Origin: CAYMUC01 sp964471865
Lineage (GTDB): Bacteria; Actinomycetota; Acidimicrobiia; Acidimicrobiales; Ilumatobacteraceae
Reading direction: 5' to 3'
Length of the DNA: 64,000 bases
Assembly (NCBI GenBank): GCA_964471865.1
Contig: CAYYHU010000007.1
Span: 1-64,000 of the forward strand
A program made the translations under genes and the position numbers. Every line of letters begins with the position of its first letter. Within the stretch, counting starts at the first letter, position 1. This document shows, in pieces, positions 53,642-62,187 of the stretch. The notes below the pieces were generated by a model. It searched no databases. It was not told the DNA's origin and saw nothing but the letters and a program-made list of their open reading frames with translations.

Positions 53642-53647
53642 TACTCT
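53642..53647 (+). promoter_or_regulatory. -10 box TACTCT before WS/DGAT gene
   Basis: TACTCT lies 6 nt before the ATG at 53654 with no ribosome binding site, and supports that start. Confidence 0.45.
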
Positions 53648-53653
53648 GCGCAG

Positions 53654-55045
53654 ATGGAGCCTGCACTACCCAGTTTCGATCGGCGGATGACCGACGCCGA
53701 CCATCTGATGTGGCGCCTGGACAGGGATCCGTACCTGTCGTCGACCTTCGCGAACATTTCGATCCTGGACCGGCCCATCGATCGGGCTCGTTTCATGCGA
53801 CGGATCGACCACGCCGTGGCCGCCGTTCCTCGCCTGCGCCACCGAGTGAGTGAACCCACCGGAGCATTGACGGCCCCGGTCTGGGTCGAGGATCCCGACT
53901 TCGATCTCAGCTATCACGTTCGTCATATCGCCCTCCCCCGGAACTCGTCGATGCGGCATCTGGCCGATCTGGCCACCGTGATCGCATCGGATCCCTTCGA
54001 CCGACATCGACCGTTGTGGCAGTTCTGGCTCGTGGACGGTCTGCGGGGCGGTCGCAGTGCCCTCATCCAGAAACTGCACCACACCCTGGCCGATGGTGAA
54101 GGCAGTCTGGCGATCGCGCTCACCTATCTGGATCTGGAACGCGACGCTCCCGAACCCGAAGCGATACCGCTAGATCGCAGCGAACCAGCAACCGATGCGC
54201 CCGAGAGCCTCGACGGCGCCGATGTGGTGCGCGATCTGATCACCGGCAGTCTTCGTATCCCACTCGGTCTGATGCGCCAAGCCCGCGATCTCCTCGCGGA
54301 TCCGGCTCGACTGCCCGATACGACCGCTGAACTGGCCCGGTCGATCCGGTCGGCGATGGCGGAGTTGACCGAACTCGACCAGGCGCGCTCCCCGTTGTGG
54401 ACGCGCCGATCTCTTCGCCGTCATCTCGAGATGTTGCGCGCCCCGTTCGGTCCGACCAAGGACGCTGCCCGGCGACTGGGCGGAACGTTGAACACCGCGT
54501 TCGTGACCCTGGCCGCAGACGCAGCGGGCCACTATCACGATCGGGCCGGGTCACCAGTGGAGACCCTGCGAGCCTCGATGGCCATCAGCACCCGCAACGA
54601 GAACTCTGGAGCGAACGCGTTCACCCTCACCCGCTTGATCGTCCCGACCGGGCCGATGCCCATCGAGGAACGTTTCCGCGCCATCCACGAACTCGTCACC
54701 TCGGCCCGCCAGGGGGTCTCTTCGTCCACGGTCGACACTCTCGCCGGAATCGCAGCCGCCCTTCCGGGACCGGTCGTGACTCGGTTGGCACGACTTCAGA
54801 CTCAAACGGTGGATTTCGCGACGTCCAACGTCAAAGGCGCTCCCATGCCGGTGTACGTCGCAGGTGCTCAGATCCTCGAGAACTATCCCGTGGGACCCCT
54901 TGTCGGAGTCGCGTGCAACCTGACGTTGCTGTCGTATCTCGGGAGCCTCGACATCGGGCTCCATCTCGATCCCGCAGCGGTGACAGACCCCGCCGCGATG
55001 CGCTCCAGTCTGGAGCGCTCCCTCAGACGTTTGCTTCGGGAGTGA
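53654..55045 (+). CDS. Wax ester synthase/diacylglycerol acyltransferase (WS/DGAT)
   Basis: 463 residues. The catalytic motif is KLHHTLADGEG (HHxxxDG at about 142-148). The N-terminus starts FDRRMTDADHLMWRLD, as usual; later come ALNTAFVTLAADAAGHY-like and VDFATSNVKGAPMPVYVAGA, and the end has the NPVGPLxGVAxNLxxxSY-type segment. It esterifies acyl-CoA to diacylglycerol or fatty alcohols for storage lipids, widespread in actinomycetes. A longer in-frame opening to 53366 overlaps the DsbA gene and is rejected. The 3' end overlaps a small opposite-strand gene by 23 nt. Confidence 0.92.
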   Translation: MEPALPSFDRRMTDADHLMWRLDRDPYLSSTFANISILDRPIDRARFMRRIDHAVAAVPRLRHRVSEPTGALTAPVWVEDPDFDLSYHVRHIALPRNSSMRHLADLATVIASDPFDRHRPLWQFWLVDGLRGGRSALIQKLHHTLADGEGSLAIALTYLDLERDAPEPEAIPLDRSEPATDAPESLDGADVVRDLITGSLRIPLGLMRQARDLLADPARLPDTTAELARSIRSAMAELTELDQARSPLWTRRSLRRHLEMLRAPFGPTKDAARRLGGTLNTAFVTLAADAAGHYHDRAGSPVETLRASMAISTRNENSGANAFTLTRLIVPTGPMPIEERFRAIHELVTSARQGVSSSTVDTLAGIAAALPGPVVTRLARLQTQTVDFATSNVKGAPMPVYVAGAQILENYPVGPLVGVACNLTLLSYLGSLDIGLHLDPAAVTDPAAMRSSLERSLRRLLRE

Positions 55046-55199
55046 GGGCAGCCGAGGCGGTCAACAAAGCCCGAACGTCGAGCAACAAGTCGGCCACCTC
55101 GCCCGTGGAGACGAGTTCGCGGCGCACCATGTCGGACAGGGCCTTGTCGATGACCGCCAGGGCCTCGTCGATCACGGCGGCTTCACGAACGTCGGTCAT
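55023..55199 (-). CDS. Small helical protein of unknown function
   Basis: 58 residues: MTDVREAAVIDEALAVIDKA then LSDMVRRELVSTGEVADLLL and LDVRALLTASAALTPEANV. ATG 55199 has a strong ribosome binding site (AGGAGGA 7 nt upstream), which argues that it is real despite its length. It is predicted to form two helices and is acidic. It is transcribed against WS/DGAT and overlaps its last 23 nt. I do not recognise the family. Confidence 0.65.
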   Translation of the reverse strand: MTDVREAAVIDEALAVIDKALSDMVRRELVSTGEVADLLLDVRALLTASAALTPEANV

Positions 55200-55360
55200 C
55201 GCATCCTCCTCATAACGGTCTTGGACCGAAGGGCTCCTTCGCTGTGGAGACCGACGGTTCCGTCTTGCTTCGGACCGTATCCCACGGATCGGACCGATGA
55301 GGTGATGGTATCGGTGAAGATCATGTTTCGATCCCCCCGTCGGGACCGAACGGTCTCGCC

Positions 55361-55366
55361 TACCCT
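55361..55366 (+). promoter_or_regulatory. -10 box TACCCT before SDR gene
   Basis: TACCCT lies 6 nt before the ATG at 55373, no ribosome binding site. Confidence 0.45.
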
Positions 55367-55372
55367 GACGCC

Positions 55373-56185
55373 ATGGACTTCCAGGATCGCCATGTCATCG
55401 TGACCGGGGCCGGCCGCGGCATCGGAGCCGCCATCGCCCGCGCCCTTCATGGGGCCGGGGCCCGAGTGGTGATCGCCGATCTCGACGGTGAGGCTGCGAA
55501 TTCGGTGGCTCGCGACCTCGACACCCGTCGACCCGGTACCGCGATCGCCCATCAGGTGGACGTGTCCACCGAAGCCGGAAACAACGACCTGATCGACGCG
55601 GCTGAGGCGGCCTGTGGTCCGGTGGATCTGTTCTTCGCCAATGCGGGCGTGGGCATCGGAACCGATGTGTCGACTCCTGACTCGGTCTGGGATCTCGCGT
55701 TCGCCGTCAACGTTCACGCTCATCGGTGGGCAGCCCGGCGGCTGATTCCGGGCTGGCTGGCCGCTGGCGAAGGCTATTTCTGCTCGACGGCCTCAGCGGC
55801 GGGACTGCTGTCTCAGATCGGCTCAGCGCCCTATGCGGTCACCAAACATGCCGCAGTCGCGTTCGCCGAATGGTTGTCGATCACCTACGGCGATGCCGGA
55901 CTGCGCGTGAGCTGCCTGTGCCCACAGGGGGTCAACACTGCGATGTTGGCTTCCGATGTCGGGGACTCGGGCTTTTCGACTGCTGTCGACGTGGTCAAGG
56001 CCGCAGGCGCCATCCTCGAACCCGAGGACGTGGCCCAGGTCGTGCTCGAAGCGTTACGCGAGGAACGCTTCTTGATCCTCCCCCACCCCGAGGTCCACGA
56101 CTACGTGATGAACAAGGCCCGCGATCCCCAACGCTGGATCGGCGCGATGCGCCGTCTCCAGAGCCGGGTCCTTCCGGGTTCTTAA
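55373..56185 (+). CDS. Short-chain dehydrogenase/reductase
   Basis: 270 residues of the classical SDR type: VTGAGRGIGAAIARALHGAG (Gly-rich), ADLDGE, FFANAGVGIG, active-site Ser in CSTASAAGLL, YAVTKHA (Tyr/Lys), then CLCPQGVNTAM. The acidic residue in ADLD after the second strand suggests NAD preference. The substrate is unknown; a location between lipid genes suits an alcohol or hydroxyacyl substrate. A VHDYVMNKARDPQRWIGAMR tail is typical of a subgroup in lipid-metabolic clusters. Confidence 0.88.
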   Translation: MDFQDRHVIVTGAGRGIGAAIARALHGAGARVVIADLDGEAANSVARDLDTRRPGTAIAHQVDVSTEAGNNDLIDAAEAACGPVDLFFANAGVGIGTDVSTPDSVWDLAFAVNVHAHRWAARRLIPGWLAAGEGYFCSTASAAGLLSQIGSAPYAVTKHAAVAFAEWLSITYGDAGLRVSCLCPQGVNTAMLASDVGDSGFSTAVDVVKAAGAILEPEDVAQVVLEALREERFLILPHPEVHDYVMNKARDPQRWIGAMRRLQSRVLPGS

Positions 56186-56521
56186 CGCAATGCGCCGCGC
56201 TTGGTCCTCATCTGGAGGCGTGTCGAGTCGCTGAGTCGATCCTGAGCCGATGAGACTGCGAGCCTCGGGGCGGCCTCGGAGACGATCCCGGGGAGTCCGC
56301 ACCATAGGTTCGGCCCATGATGATCCGATTCGAACCCGATGTCGTGTCGCCCTCTCCCTGCGACCGGACCCCCGGCCATGTCCTCGAGGGCGACTGCGGG
56401 GATCGAGTCACCACCGGGTTGACGCAGTGCTGGTACCGGACCATCGGGGGTATCTCGACCCGGTCCGAGACGGCCCCGTTGGGGGACGGGACGACTCATG
56501 ACCGCGCGGTAGGGTCGCGAT
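56186..56521. other. Intergenic region before the thiolase gene
   Basis: 336 nt without a convincing gene. An open frame at 56317-56541 (74 codons) overlaps the thiolase start, matches no family I know and has no ribosome binding site. The region ends with the thiolase -10 box. Confidence 0.4.
56510..56515 (+). promoter_or_regulatory. -10 box TAGGGT before thiolase gene
   Basis: TAGGGT lies 6 nt before the ATG at 56522, no ribosome binding site. Confidence 0.45.
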
Positions 56522-57712
56522 ATGGCTGTTTCTGGTTCTGACATCGTCATCGTCGACGCCGTGCGCTCCCCGATCGGACGCCGCAACGGCGGGCTCTCCA
56601 CGGTCCATCCCGCCACGCTGCTCGGCACCGTGCAAGCAGCGCTCGTCGAGCGCAGCGGTATGGACCCCGCCGAGGTGGGTCAGGTCGTGGGCGGATGCGT
56701 GTCCCAGGTCGGTGAGCAGAGCTTCAACATCACGCGCACCGCGTGGCTCGCTGCGGGTCTGCCGATGTCGGTGGCCGCCACGACGGTGGACACCCAATGT
56801 GGAAGTTCCCAGCAGGCCACCAACCTCGCCACCTCGCTCGTGGGAGCGGGAGTGGTCGATGTGGCCGTGGCGTGTGGCGTCGAGATCATGAGTCGGATTC
56901 CCATCGGCATCAACAGTTCCAAGAAGCTCGGTCTCGGGGTTCCGATTCCCTCGTCGTACTTCGCGCAGTACGAGTTCACCTCGCAGTTCGAAGGGGCCGA
57001 GCGGATCGCTGATCAGTGGGGCATCACCCGCAATGACACCGATGCGTTCGGTCTGGCCTCGCAACAGCGCGCGATCGCCGCCTGGGACGAGGACCGGTTC
57101 GCAGGTCAAGTCATTCCCATCGACGCCCCCGAGATGGACGAGGACGGACAACCCACCGGAACGACTCGCCACATCACTCGGGATGAAGGCCTGCGTGAGA
57201 CCTCGCTCGACAAACTCGCTGCGCTCAAGCCTGTGGCTCGCGAGAACGGTGTGCATACTGCGGGGAACTCCTCACAGATTTCCGACGGCGCCGCGGCGGT
57301 GCTGATGATGACCGCAGCCAAGGCCGAAGCGCTCGGGCTGACCCCTCGGGCACGCATCGTGGACACCTGCCTCGTGGGCGTGGATCCGGTCCTGATGCTC
57401 ACCGGTCCGATCGACGCCACCCGTCGCCTGCTCGAGCGCACCGGGCTCGGTATCGACGACATCGACGTGTTCGAGATCAATGAGGCGTTCGCCTCGGTGG
57501 TGCTGGCCTGGGCCAAAGAGGTGGGAGCCGATCTCGAACGGACCAACCCCAACGGTGGAGCGATCGCTCTTGGTCATCCCCTCGGTGGGACCGGAGCGTT
57601 CTTGATGACCAAGGCGCTGTACGAACTCGAGCGCACCGGTGGCCGCTACGGCCTCGTGTCGATGTGTTGTGGTGGCGGGCTCGGTACCGGCACCATCATC
57701 GAGCGACTCTGA
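56522..57712 (+). CDS. Acetyl-CoA C-acyltransferase (thiolase), steroid-type
   Basis: 396 residues. Catalytic Cys93 is in VDTQCGSSQQAT, the His in NGGAIALGHPLGGTGA (about 352), the second Cys in SMCCGGGLGTG (about 382), and FEINEAFASVVLAW is intact. The QCGSSQQA form (instead of CASG) occurs in actinobacterial 3-ketoacyl-CoA thiolases of the FadA5 type used for steroid side-chain or fatty-acid degradation (family inference). It catalyses the last step of beta-oxidation. Confidence 0.92.
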   Translation: MAVSGSDIVIVDAVRSPIGRRNGGLSTVHPATLLGTVQAALVERSGMDPAEVGQVVGGCVSQVGEQSFNITRTAWLAAGLPMSVAATTVDTQCGSSQQATNLATSLVGAGVVDVAVACGVEIMSRIPIGINSSKKLGLGVPIPSSYFAQYEFTSQFEGAERIADQWGITRNDTDAFGLASQQRAIAAWDEDRFAGQVIPIDAPEMDEDGQPTGTTRHITRDEGLRETSLDKLAALKPVARENGVHTAGNSSQISDGAAAVLMMTAAKAEALGLTPRARIVDTCLVGVDPVLMLTGPIDATRRLLERTGLGIDDIDVFEINEAFASVVLAWAKEVGADLERTNPNGGAIALGHPLGGTGAFLMTKALYELERTGGRYGLVSMCCGGGLGTGTIIERL

Positions 57713-57796
57713 TTCGAAAACGACTCCGCCATCATCGGCAACCCTTCGCTCTCGGGGCGGCGGACCCACCGGATCCGTCGAGGTTCGGGGATCGCA

Positions 57797-58288
57797 GTGG
57801 CGGGAGTCGTCATCACGGGACTGTTGTCAACCTGCGCGGCGGACGCCGAGACCCCAACGGGTGATCACGCGCTCACGACTCTCACCCACGGCGTCGTGGT
57901 GTCCATCGTCGACGGAGACACTCTCGATATCGCCTTCGGGGATCGCATCGAACGACTGCGCCTCATCGGCATCGACACCCCCGAAAGCGTCATTCCCGGT
58001 GAACGACCGGAGTGTTTCGGCCCTGAGGCCTCCGCCTACACCGCTGCTCTCGCGCCTGCTGGCACCCCGGTGCGGGTCGAACGCGATGTGGAAGCCCGCG
58101 ACCCCTATGGACGGCTTCTCGGATACGTGTATGTGGACTCGATGATGCTCAACCTGACCCTCGTGGACCAGGGATACGCCCAGACCATGTCAATTCCGCC
58201 CAACACCGCCTTTGCGTCGGACTTTGCGCGGGCCCAACGACGAGCCCGGGACCAACAGGTGGGGTTATGGGCCGCATGTGAGCAGTAG
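57797..58288 (+). CDS. Thermonuclease-like (SNase) secreted protein
   Basis: 163 residues from GTG 57797. The staphylococcal-nuclease fold has VVSIVDGDTLDIAFGDR, RLIGIDTPESV, VEARDPYGRLLGYVYVD and GYAQTMSIPPN, ending ARDQQVGLWAACEQ. The N-terminus (AGVVITGLLSTCAADAE) looks like a signal or lipoprotein peptide but lacks a charged start. The in-frame codons upstream encode RIRRGSGIAV, which would supply it, yet no ATG, GTG or TTG lies between that segment and the stop codon at 57710. The true start may be a rarer codon. Confidence 0.85.
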   Translation: MAGVVITGLLSTCAADAETPTGDHALTTLTHGVVVSIVDGDTLDIAFGDRIERLRLIGIDTPESVIPGERPECFGPEASAYTAALAPAGTPVRVERDVEARDPYGRLLGYVYVDSMMLNLTLVDQGYAQTMSIPPNTAFASDFARAQRRARDQQVGLWAACEQ

Positions 58289-58291
58289 CCT
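58286..58291 (+). promoter_or_regulatory. -10 box TAGCCT before YdjC-like gene
   Basis: TAGCCT lies 9 nt before the ATG at 58301 and overlaps the preceding stop codon (TAG). Confidence 0.35.
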
Positions 58292-58300
58292 TCGCGCCCG

Positions 58301-59143
58301 ATGACATCTCCATCACTCGTGGAACGCCTGGGACTGGGACCCGATGCCCGGGCCGTGATCATCTCGTGTGACGATCTGGGCTCCTGCCATGGCGCGAACC
58401 TCGGGGTTTACGACTCGCTACGCCAGGGTCTCGCCACGTGTGCATCCATCATGGTTCCCGCCCCCTGGGCCCGTCATGCTGCGACGATGTACCAGGGTGA
58501 AGATGTCGGGGTTCATCTCACTCTGAACGCCGAACACCCCCTCTACCGCTGGGGTCCGGTCACCCATGCGCCGAGCCTCGTCTCGGGTGAGGGTGGATTT
58601 CCTCGCACCATCGACGATCTGTGGGAGCACGCCGACCCCGATGAAGTGCGCCGGGAATGCCGCACCCAGATCGAACGAGCGATGGCATGGGGCATCGATG
58701 TGACCCATCTCGCACCCCACCTCACTGCGATCACGCTGCGTCCCGAGTTCTTCGATGTCTATCTCGAGCTCGCGGTCGAGTTCTCCCTGCCGATTCGCCT
58801 TCCCTCGACGATCTCCTCGGCGGTCGCAGGCTTTCCGTTCCGGGATCTCGCCGCTGCCGAAGGCGTCGTGTTCCCCGACCATTTCGATCACGACTGGCGA
58901 CCCGGCAGTCGCGATCGCTTGTTCACCACCCTGGCCTCTCTGGAACCCGGGGTGACCGAAATCCACGTTCAGCCAGCCGTGGACACCCCCGAAGTCCGCG
59001 CGCTCGGTGGAGGATCCGAGGGCTGGATCGACGACTGGCACCTCATGGTGGACGATGCCGAAGTGGCCCGAGCCCTCGAGGCGAGTGGCGCCACAGTCTT
59101 GGGATATCGGGCCTTGCGCGACGTGATGCGCGCTTCGGTCTGA
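58301..59143 (+). CDS. ChbG/YdjC-family carbohydrate deacetylase-like protein
   Basis: 280 residues. The YdjC-like fold shows VIISCDDLGSCHGANLG (metal-binding Asp pair), ATCASIMVPAPW, EDVGVHLTLNAEH (His ligand), VTHLAPHLTAITLRPEFFD (the second His) and EIHVQPAVDTPE. These match the metal site of the deacetylase family acting on N-acetylated sugars; the substrate here is unknown. It is oriented against the following minus-strand genes. Confidence 0.85.
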   Translation: MTSPSLVERLGLGPDARAVIISCDDLGSCHGANLGVYDSLRQGLATCASIMVPAPWARHAATMYQGEDVGVHLTLNAEHPLYRWGPVTHAPSLVSGEGGFPRTIDDLWEHADPDEVRRECRTQIERAMAWGIDVTHLAPHLTAITLRPEFFDVYLELAVEFSLPIRLPSTISSAVAGFPFRDLAAAEGVVFPDHFDHDWRPGSRDRLFTTLASLEPGVTEIHVQPAVDTPEVRALGGGSEGWIDDWHLMVDDAEVARALEASGATVLGYRALRDVMRASV

Positions 59144-59165
59144 TCGGGGCCGGTCTGATCCGGGT

Positions 59166-59399
59166 TCAGTCTCCCGCGACGAGAGCCCGTTGGATCGCGG
59201 CTGCGATCCGGCCATCGGCGAGAGCGTCGAGAAAGGGACCGGTGGGGCCCGTGGTCTTGAGCGTCCCCGTCATGAACGCCACCGACGGATCCTGATCCAC
59301 TGCCTTGGGCGCCACCGTGACGACGACCTCGGCGTCATCGGGACCGTCGACGCGAGACGTGGTCCGACCCGTTCCGATGCGCACCTGGATCGCGGTCAT
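59166..59399 (-). CDS. Short SCP2-like sterol-binding domain protein
   Basis: 77 residues: DAEVVVTVAPKAVDQDPSVA then FMTGTLKTTGPTGPFLDALA and DGRIAAAIQRALV. The MTGxLKxxGxTxxxLxAL pattern resembles the C-terminal part of the SCP2 sterol carrier fold, but it is much shorter than a full domain (about 100-110 residues) and may be only a half-domain. The ATG overlaps the Mca stop (ATGA), so it is co-translated with it. Assignment tentative. Confidence 0.65.
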   Translation of the reverse strand: MTAIQVRIGTGRTTSRVDGPDDAEVVVTVAPKAVDQDPSVAFMTGTLKTTGPTGPFLDALADGRIAAAIQRALVAGD

Positions 59400-60343
59400 G
59401 TCTGGAGCCCCGTGGCGGCCATGAGATCTGCGTCCGCTACCACTCCGGCAAAGAGGTCCTCTTCGATCGCGCCATCACCGGGATGACCGACATGAGAGAC
59501 CGCCAACTGCCAGTCCTCGTAGGGGTAGACCTCCGCGAGTTCTTCATCGCTGAGACCGAACCAGAACGCGTGGCTGGGATCGACCTGGGTGGCATGGGCG
59601 AGAAGCGCCCCGGACCGGGCCCCGAGATGGTCACCGATGTGGATCCGAGTCGTGACCCGATGGTCCTGCCCCGCACGCTCCAACCAGGCCTGGTCGAAAG
59701 GTGACGATCCCCGACGCTCGAGCATCGCTTCGTGCACGGCCATGAGGCGGGCTTTGGGCCACACGGTGTAATACAACTTGAGGGGCTGCCATGGCTCTCC
59801 GAGTTCGGGCCGCCATGTCGGATCCCCGGCGCGTTCGAACGCCGGCAGGCTGATGTCGTGCACTTTGAGATGATCCGGATGGGGATAACCCCGTTGATCG
59901 TCTCCGTAGGTGATGACCACGTGAGGCCGTTCCCGGCGCAGAACCTCGACCAGACGACCTACCGCGTCATCGTGATCTGCACGATGGAAACACTCTGGAT
60001 GAGCGTTCGCCTCACAGTCCGGCATCCCCGAATCCCGGTAACCCAACATGACGATCTCGTGATAGCCGATGATCGCCGCGGACTGTTCGAGCTCGACGGG
60101 GCGCATTCGGGCCAACAGTGCCTTGGCCTCATGGGTGTCCAACCCGTGGAAGGGTTGGCCCGGTTCCGCGAGAGCCGGATTCTGCAGATCGCCTTCTTCG
60201 CCCCCGGTGCAACACACCAACACCGCTCGCGCACCACGAGCGACGTACTTGTTGACCGTCGCTGCCCCCTTTGACGCCTCGTCATCGGGATGCGCGTGAA
60301 TCGTCAACAGGCGAAAGCCGTCCAGTGCGGCGGGAGCACTCAT
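59396..60343 (-). CDS. mca: PIG-L-family amidase, mycothiol S-conjugate amidase-like
   Basis: 315 residues from ATG 60343, which has a TATCGT box 6 nt upstream; a far longer open frame to 60676 reads antisense into the next gene and is rejected. Zinc-binding HAHPDDEASKG (residues 16-26) and YPHPDHLKVHDISL are intact, with ARAVLVCCTGGEEGDLQNPA between. The sequence is of the Mca subgroup that cleaves mycothiol conjugates in detoxification, and supports an actinomycete origin. MshB-type deacetylases are a related alternative. Confidence 0.88.
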   Translation of the reverse strand: MSAPAALDGFRLLTIHAHPDDEASKGAATVNKYVARGARAVLVCCTGGEEGDLQNPALAEPGQPFHGLDTHEAKALLARMRPVELEQSAAIIGYHEIVMLGYRDSGMPDCEANAHPECFHRADHDDAVGRLVEVLRRERPHVVITYGDDQRGYPHPDHLKVHDISLPAFERAGDPTWRPELGEPWQPLKLYYTVWPKARLMAVHEAMLERRGSSPFDQAWLERAGQDHRVTTRIHIGDHLGARSGALLAHATQVDPSHAFWFGLSDEELAEVYPYEDWQLAVSHVGHPGDGAIEEDLFAGVVADADLMAATGLQT

Positions 60344-60349
60344 GGAGCC

Positions 60350-60355
60350 ACGATA
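60350..60355 (-). promoter_or_regulatory. -10 box TATCGT before mca
   Basis: Minus-strand TATCGT lies 6 nt before the ATG at 60343. Confidence 0.45.
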
Positions 60356-60369
60356 CCCAGGCCACCCAC

Positions 60370-60375
60370 TACGCT
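60370..60375 (+). promoter_or_regulatory. -10 box TACGCT before GGDEF gene
   Basis: TACGCT lies 8 nt before the GTG at 60384, supporting that start. Confidence 0.45.
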
Positions 60376-60383
60376 GCCGAGCC

Positions 60384-62150
60384 GTGACCGGGTCCGATCC
60401 CGCCCTAGCCGCTATGGCGATCACCGAACTCCTCACCGGTTCCCAGGACGGAGTGGTGGTCATGGACCGCGACGGGTCGCCACAGTGGATCAATGCGGCT
60501 GCCCGACGCCTCCTCACCGGTTCCCACGAGACCGCAGCGTCGATCGAGCGGCCGCTGCGGGAAGTGTGGGATCTCCTACCGCGCCGCTTTCTCGCCTCGG
60601 ATGCTTCCATTGGGGATCGCTGGACCGGAGAGATGATGACGCGGGGTCTCGACGGCATCGCTCGGACCCTCGTCATCGAGATGCACCTGCGCCGCGACGA
60701 CCATGGCGAGGTGCGCGCTGCAGCGATCTTGCTGCGCGATGTTTCTGAAGCCCGTCGCCTCCATCGTGAACTCGTCCATCAAGCAACCCACGATGCTCTC
60801 ACCGAGCTCCCGAACCGCACCCACGGTCTCGCGCTCCTGGCACGGATGCTCGACGAGGACGACGCCGTGGTGGCGGTCATGTTCGTGGACCTCGACCATC
60901 TCAAAGACGTCAACGATTCCGTAGGCCACGAAGCCGGAGACGAACTGATCCGCCACTGCGCCCAGATGCTTCGCACCACGACCCGACCCGACGATGTCGT
61001 GGCCCGCTTCGGTGGGGACGAGTTCGTCGTCGCCGCCAGCGGATTGAGCGATGACGCCGAAGCGATGGAGATCGCGGAGCGAATCCGAGACGCTCTCGCC
61101 GAGGGCATCGTGATCGCCGGCCGACGGATCGCGACGGGAGCCAGTATCGGAGTGGCGACATGGTCTGGGGATTCGAGTCCTCACGGACCGGGCGATCCCG
61201 CAAGCGCCGCAGCCGAACTCGTGGATCGTGCCGATACCGCGATGTACCGGGCGAAGCGACGCGGTCGGGGCCGATGCGAACGTTTCGACCCTGAAAGCGA
61301 ACCGTCTCGTGAGGCCCGACCCGAGATCCTGGGCGCACTCGAGATCCTGCTCGGACCCAGCAACCCTCCGACCGTTCGCACCGGCACCCGAACCAGAACC
61401 GGCATCGGCACTGCGGTACCGGACCCCGGTCGTCTCGAGGTCGACTTCGACGAGATCCGAGCTCCCGGCACCCCTCGCCGTCACGGTCTGTGCGCTCGCG
61501 CCCGGTGGATCTCGTCCTCAGGGGGCGCCATCGGCGGTGATGACCTGACCGACGTGCTCACCCGATCCGGACTCGATGGAGCCTTGGGACTGTGGCTCGT
61601 GGATGCAGCGGTGGCGGGTTTCGCCTCGCTACCGGGACCCCGACACGATCTCGGAGACCTCGAGATCCCCCTGTCGGGGGCCACTGTGCAGCGCCCGGAT
61701 CTCGTCGAAGCGGTGACGACGGCGCTCGAGCGTCACCAGATCGATGCTTCGCGAATCGTGATGCGAGTACTGGCCTCCACCCTCACAGATCCCGATGCCG
61801 ATCAACGGCGCAACCTGGCCTCGATGCGTCGGCTCGGGATACGTCTCGCCGCCCATCACGTGGGTGGCCCGACAGTGGATCTCGGACCCCTCAGCACCTG
61901 GGAGCTCGATCGGATCGTGGTGGATCCCACCGCGGTCGAGATGGCGGTGCGACCGGGCGCCGGACGCCACGGCGAATCGGTCCTACGGGCCCTGGTCGTG
62001 TTCGCCCATGGCCTCGACGCGCTCGTGATCGCCCCGCTCCCATCACCGGTCCCGACCCGGCTCGAGGCTGCACTCAGCACCCTCGATGCCATGGGCGTCG
62101 ACCTCGTCGAGGTCGCGACGCCCCGCTGGGCCACTCTCGACACCCCATGA
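60384..62150 (+). CDS. PAS-GGDEF protein with degenerate EAL-like domain
   Basis: 588 residues from GTG 60384. The N-terminal PAS domain (about 12-125) starts LLTGSQDGVVVMDRDGSPQW. The GGDEF domain (about 130-300) has VDLDHLKDVNDSVGHEAGDE, the active site GGDEF (210-214) and an intact product-inhibition I-site RPDD (201-204), five residues upstream. The C-terminal part (about 345-580) has an EAL-like outline (RRNLASMRRLGIRLAAHHVG, LGPLSTWELDRIVVDPTAVE), but where EAL should be it reads CARAR, so phosphodiesterase activity is probably lost. It is likely a diguanylate cyclase with a regulatory or c-di-GMP-binding tail. Confidence 0.85.
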   Translation: MTGSDPALAAMAITELLTGSQDGVVVMDRDGSPQWINAAARRLLTGSHETAASIERPLREVWDLLPRRFLASDASIGDRWTGEMMTRGLDGIARTLVIEMHLRRDDHGEVRAAAILLRDVSEARRLHRELVHQATHDALTELPNRTHGLALLARMLDEDDAVVAVMFVDLDHLKDVNDSVGHEAGDELIRHCAQMLRTTTRPDDVVARFGGDEFVVAASGLSDDAEAMEIAERIRDALAEGIVIAGRRIATGASIGVATWSGDSSPHGPGDPASAAAELVDRADTAMYRAKRRGRGRCERFDPESEPSREARPEILGALEILLGPSNPPTVRTGTRTRTGIGTAVPDPGRLEVDFDEIRAPGTPRRHGLCARARWISSSGGAIGGDDLTDVLTRSGLDGALGLWLVDAAVAGFASLPGPRHDLGDLEIPLSGATVQRPDLVEAVTTALERHQIDASRIVMRVLASTLTDPDADQRRNLASMRRLGIRLAAHHVGGPTVDLGPLSTWELDRIVVDPTAVEMAVRPGAGRHGESVLRALVVFAHGLDALVIAPLPSPVPTRLEAALSTLDAMGVDLVEVATPRWATLDTP

Positions 62151-62187
62151 CGTGAGTGCCGCCAGGTCGCCAGAGACCCGGCGATGA

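Noticed and set aside
56317..56541. 74-codon frame before the thiolase gene
   Set aside because: No ribosome binding site, no family match, and it overlaps a well-supported start.
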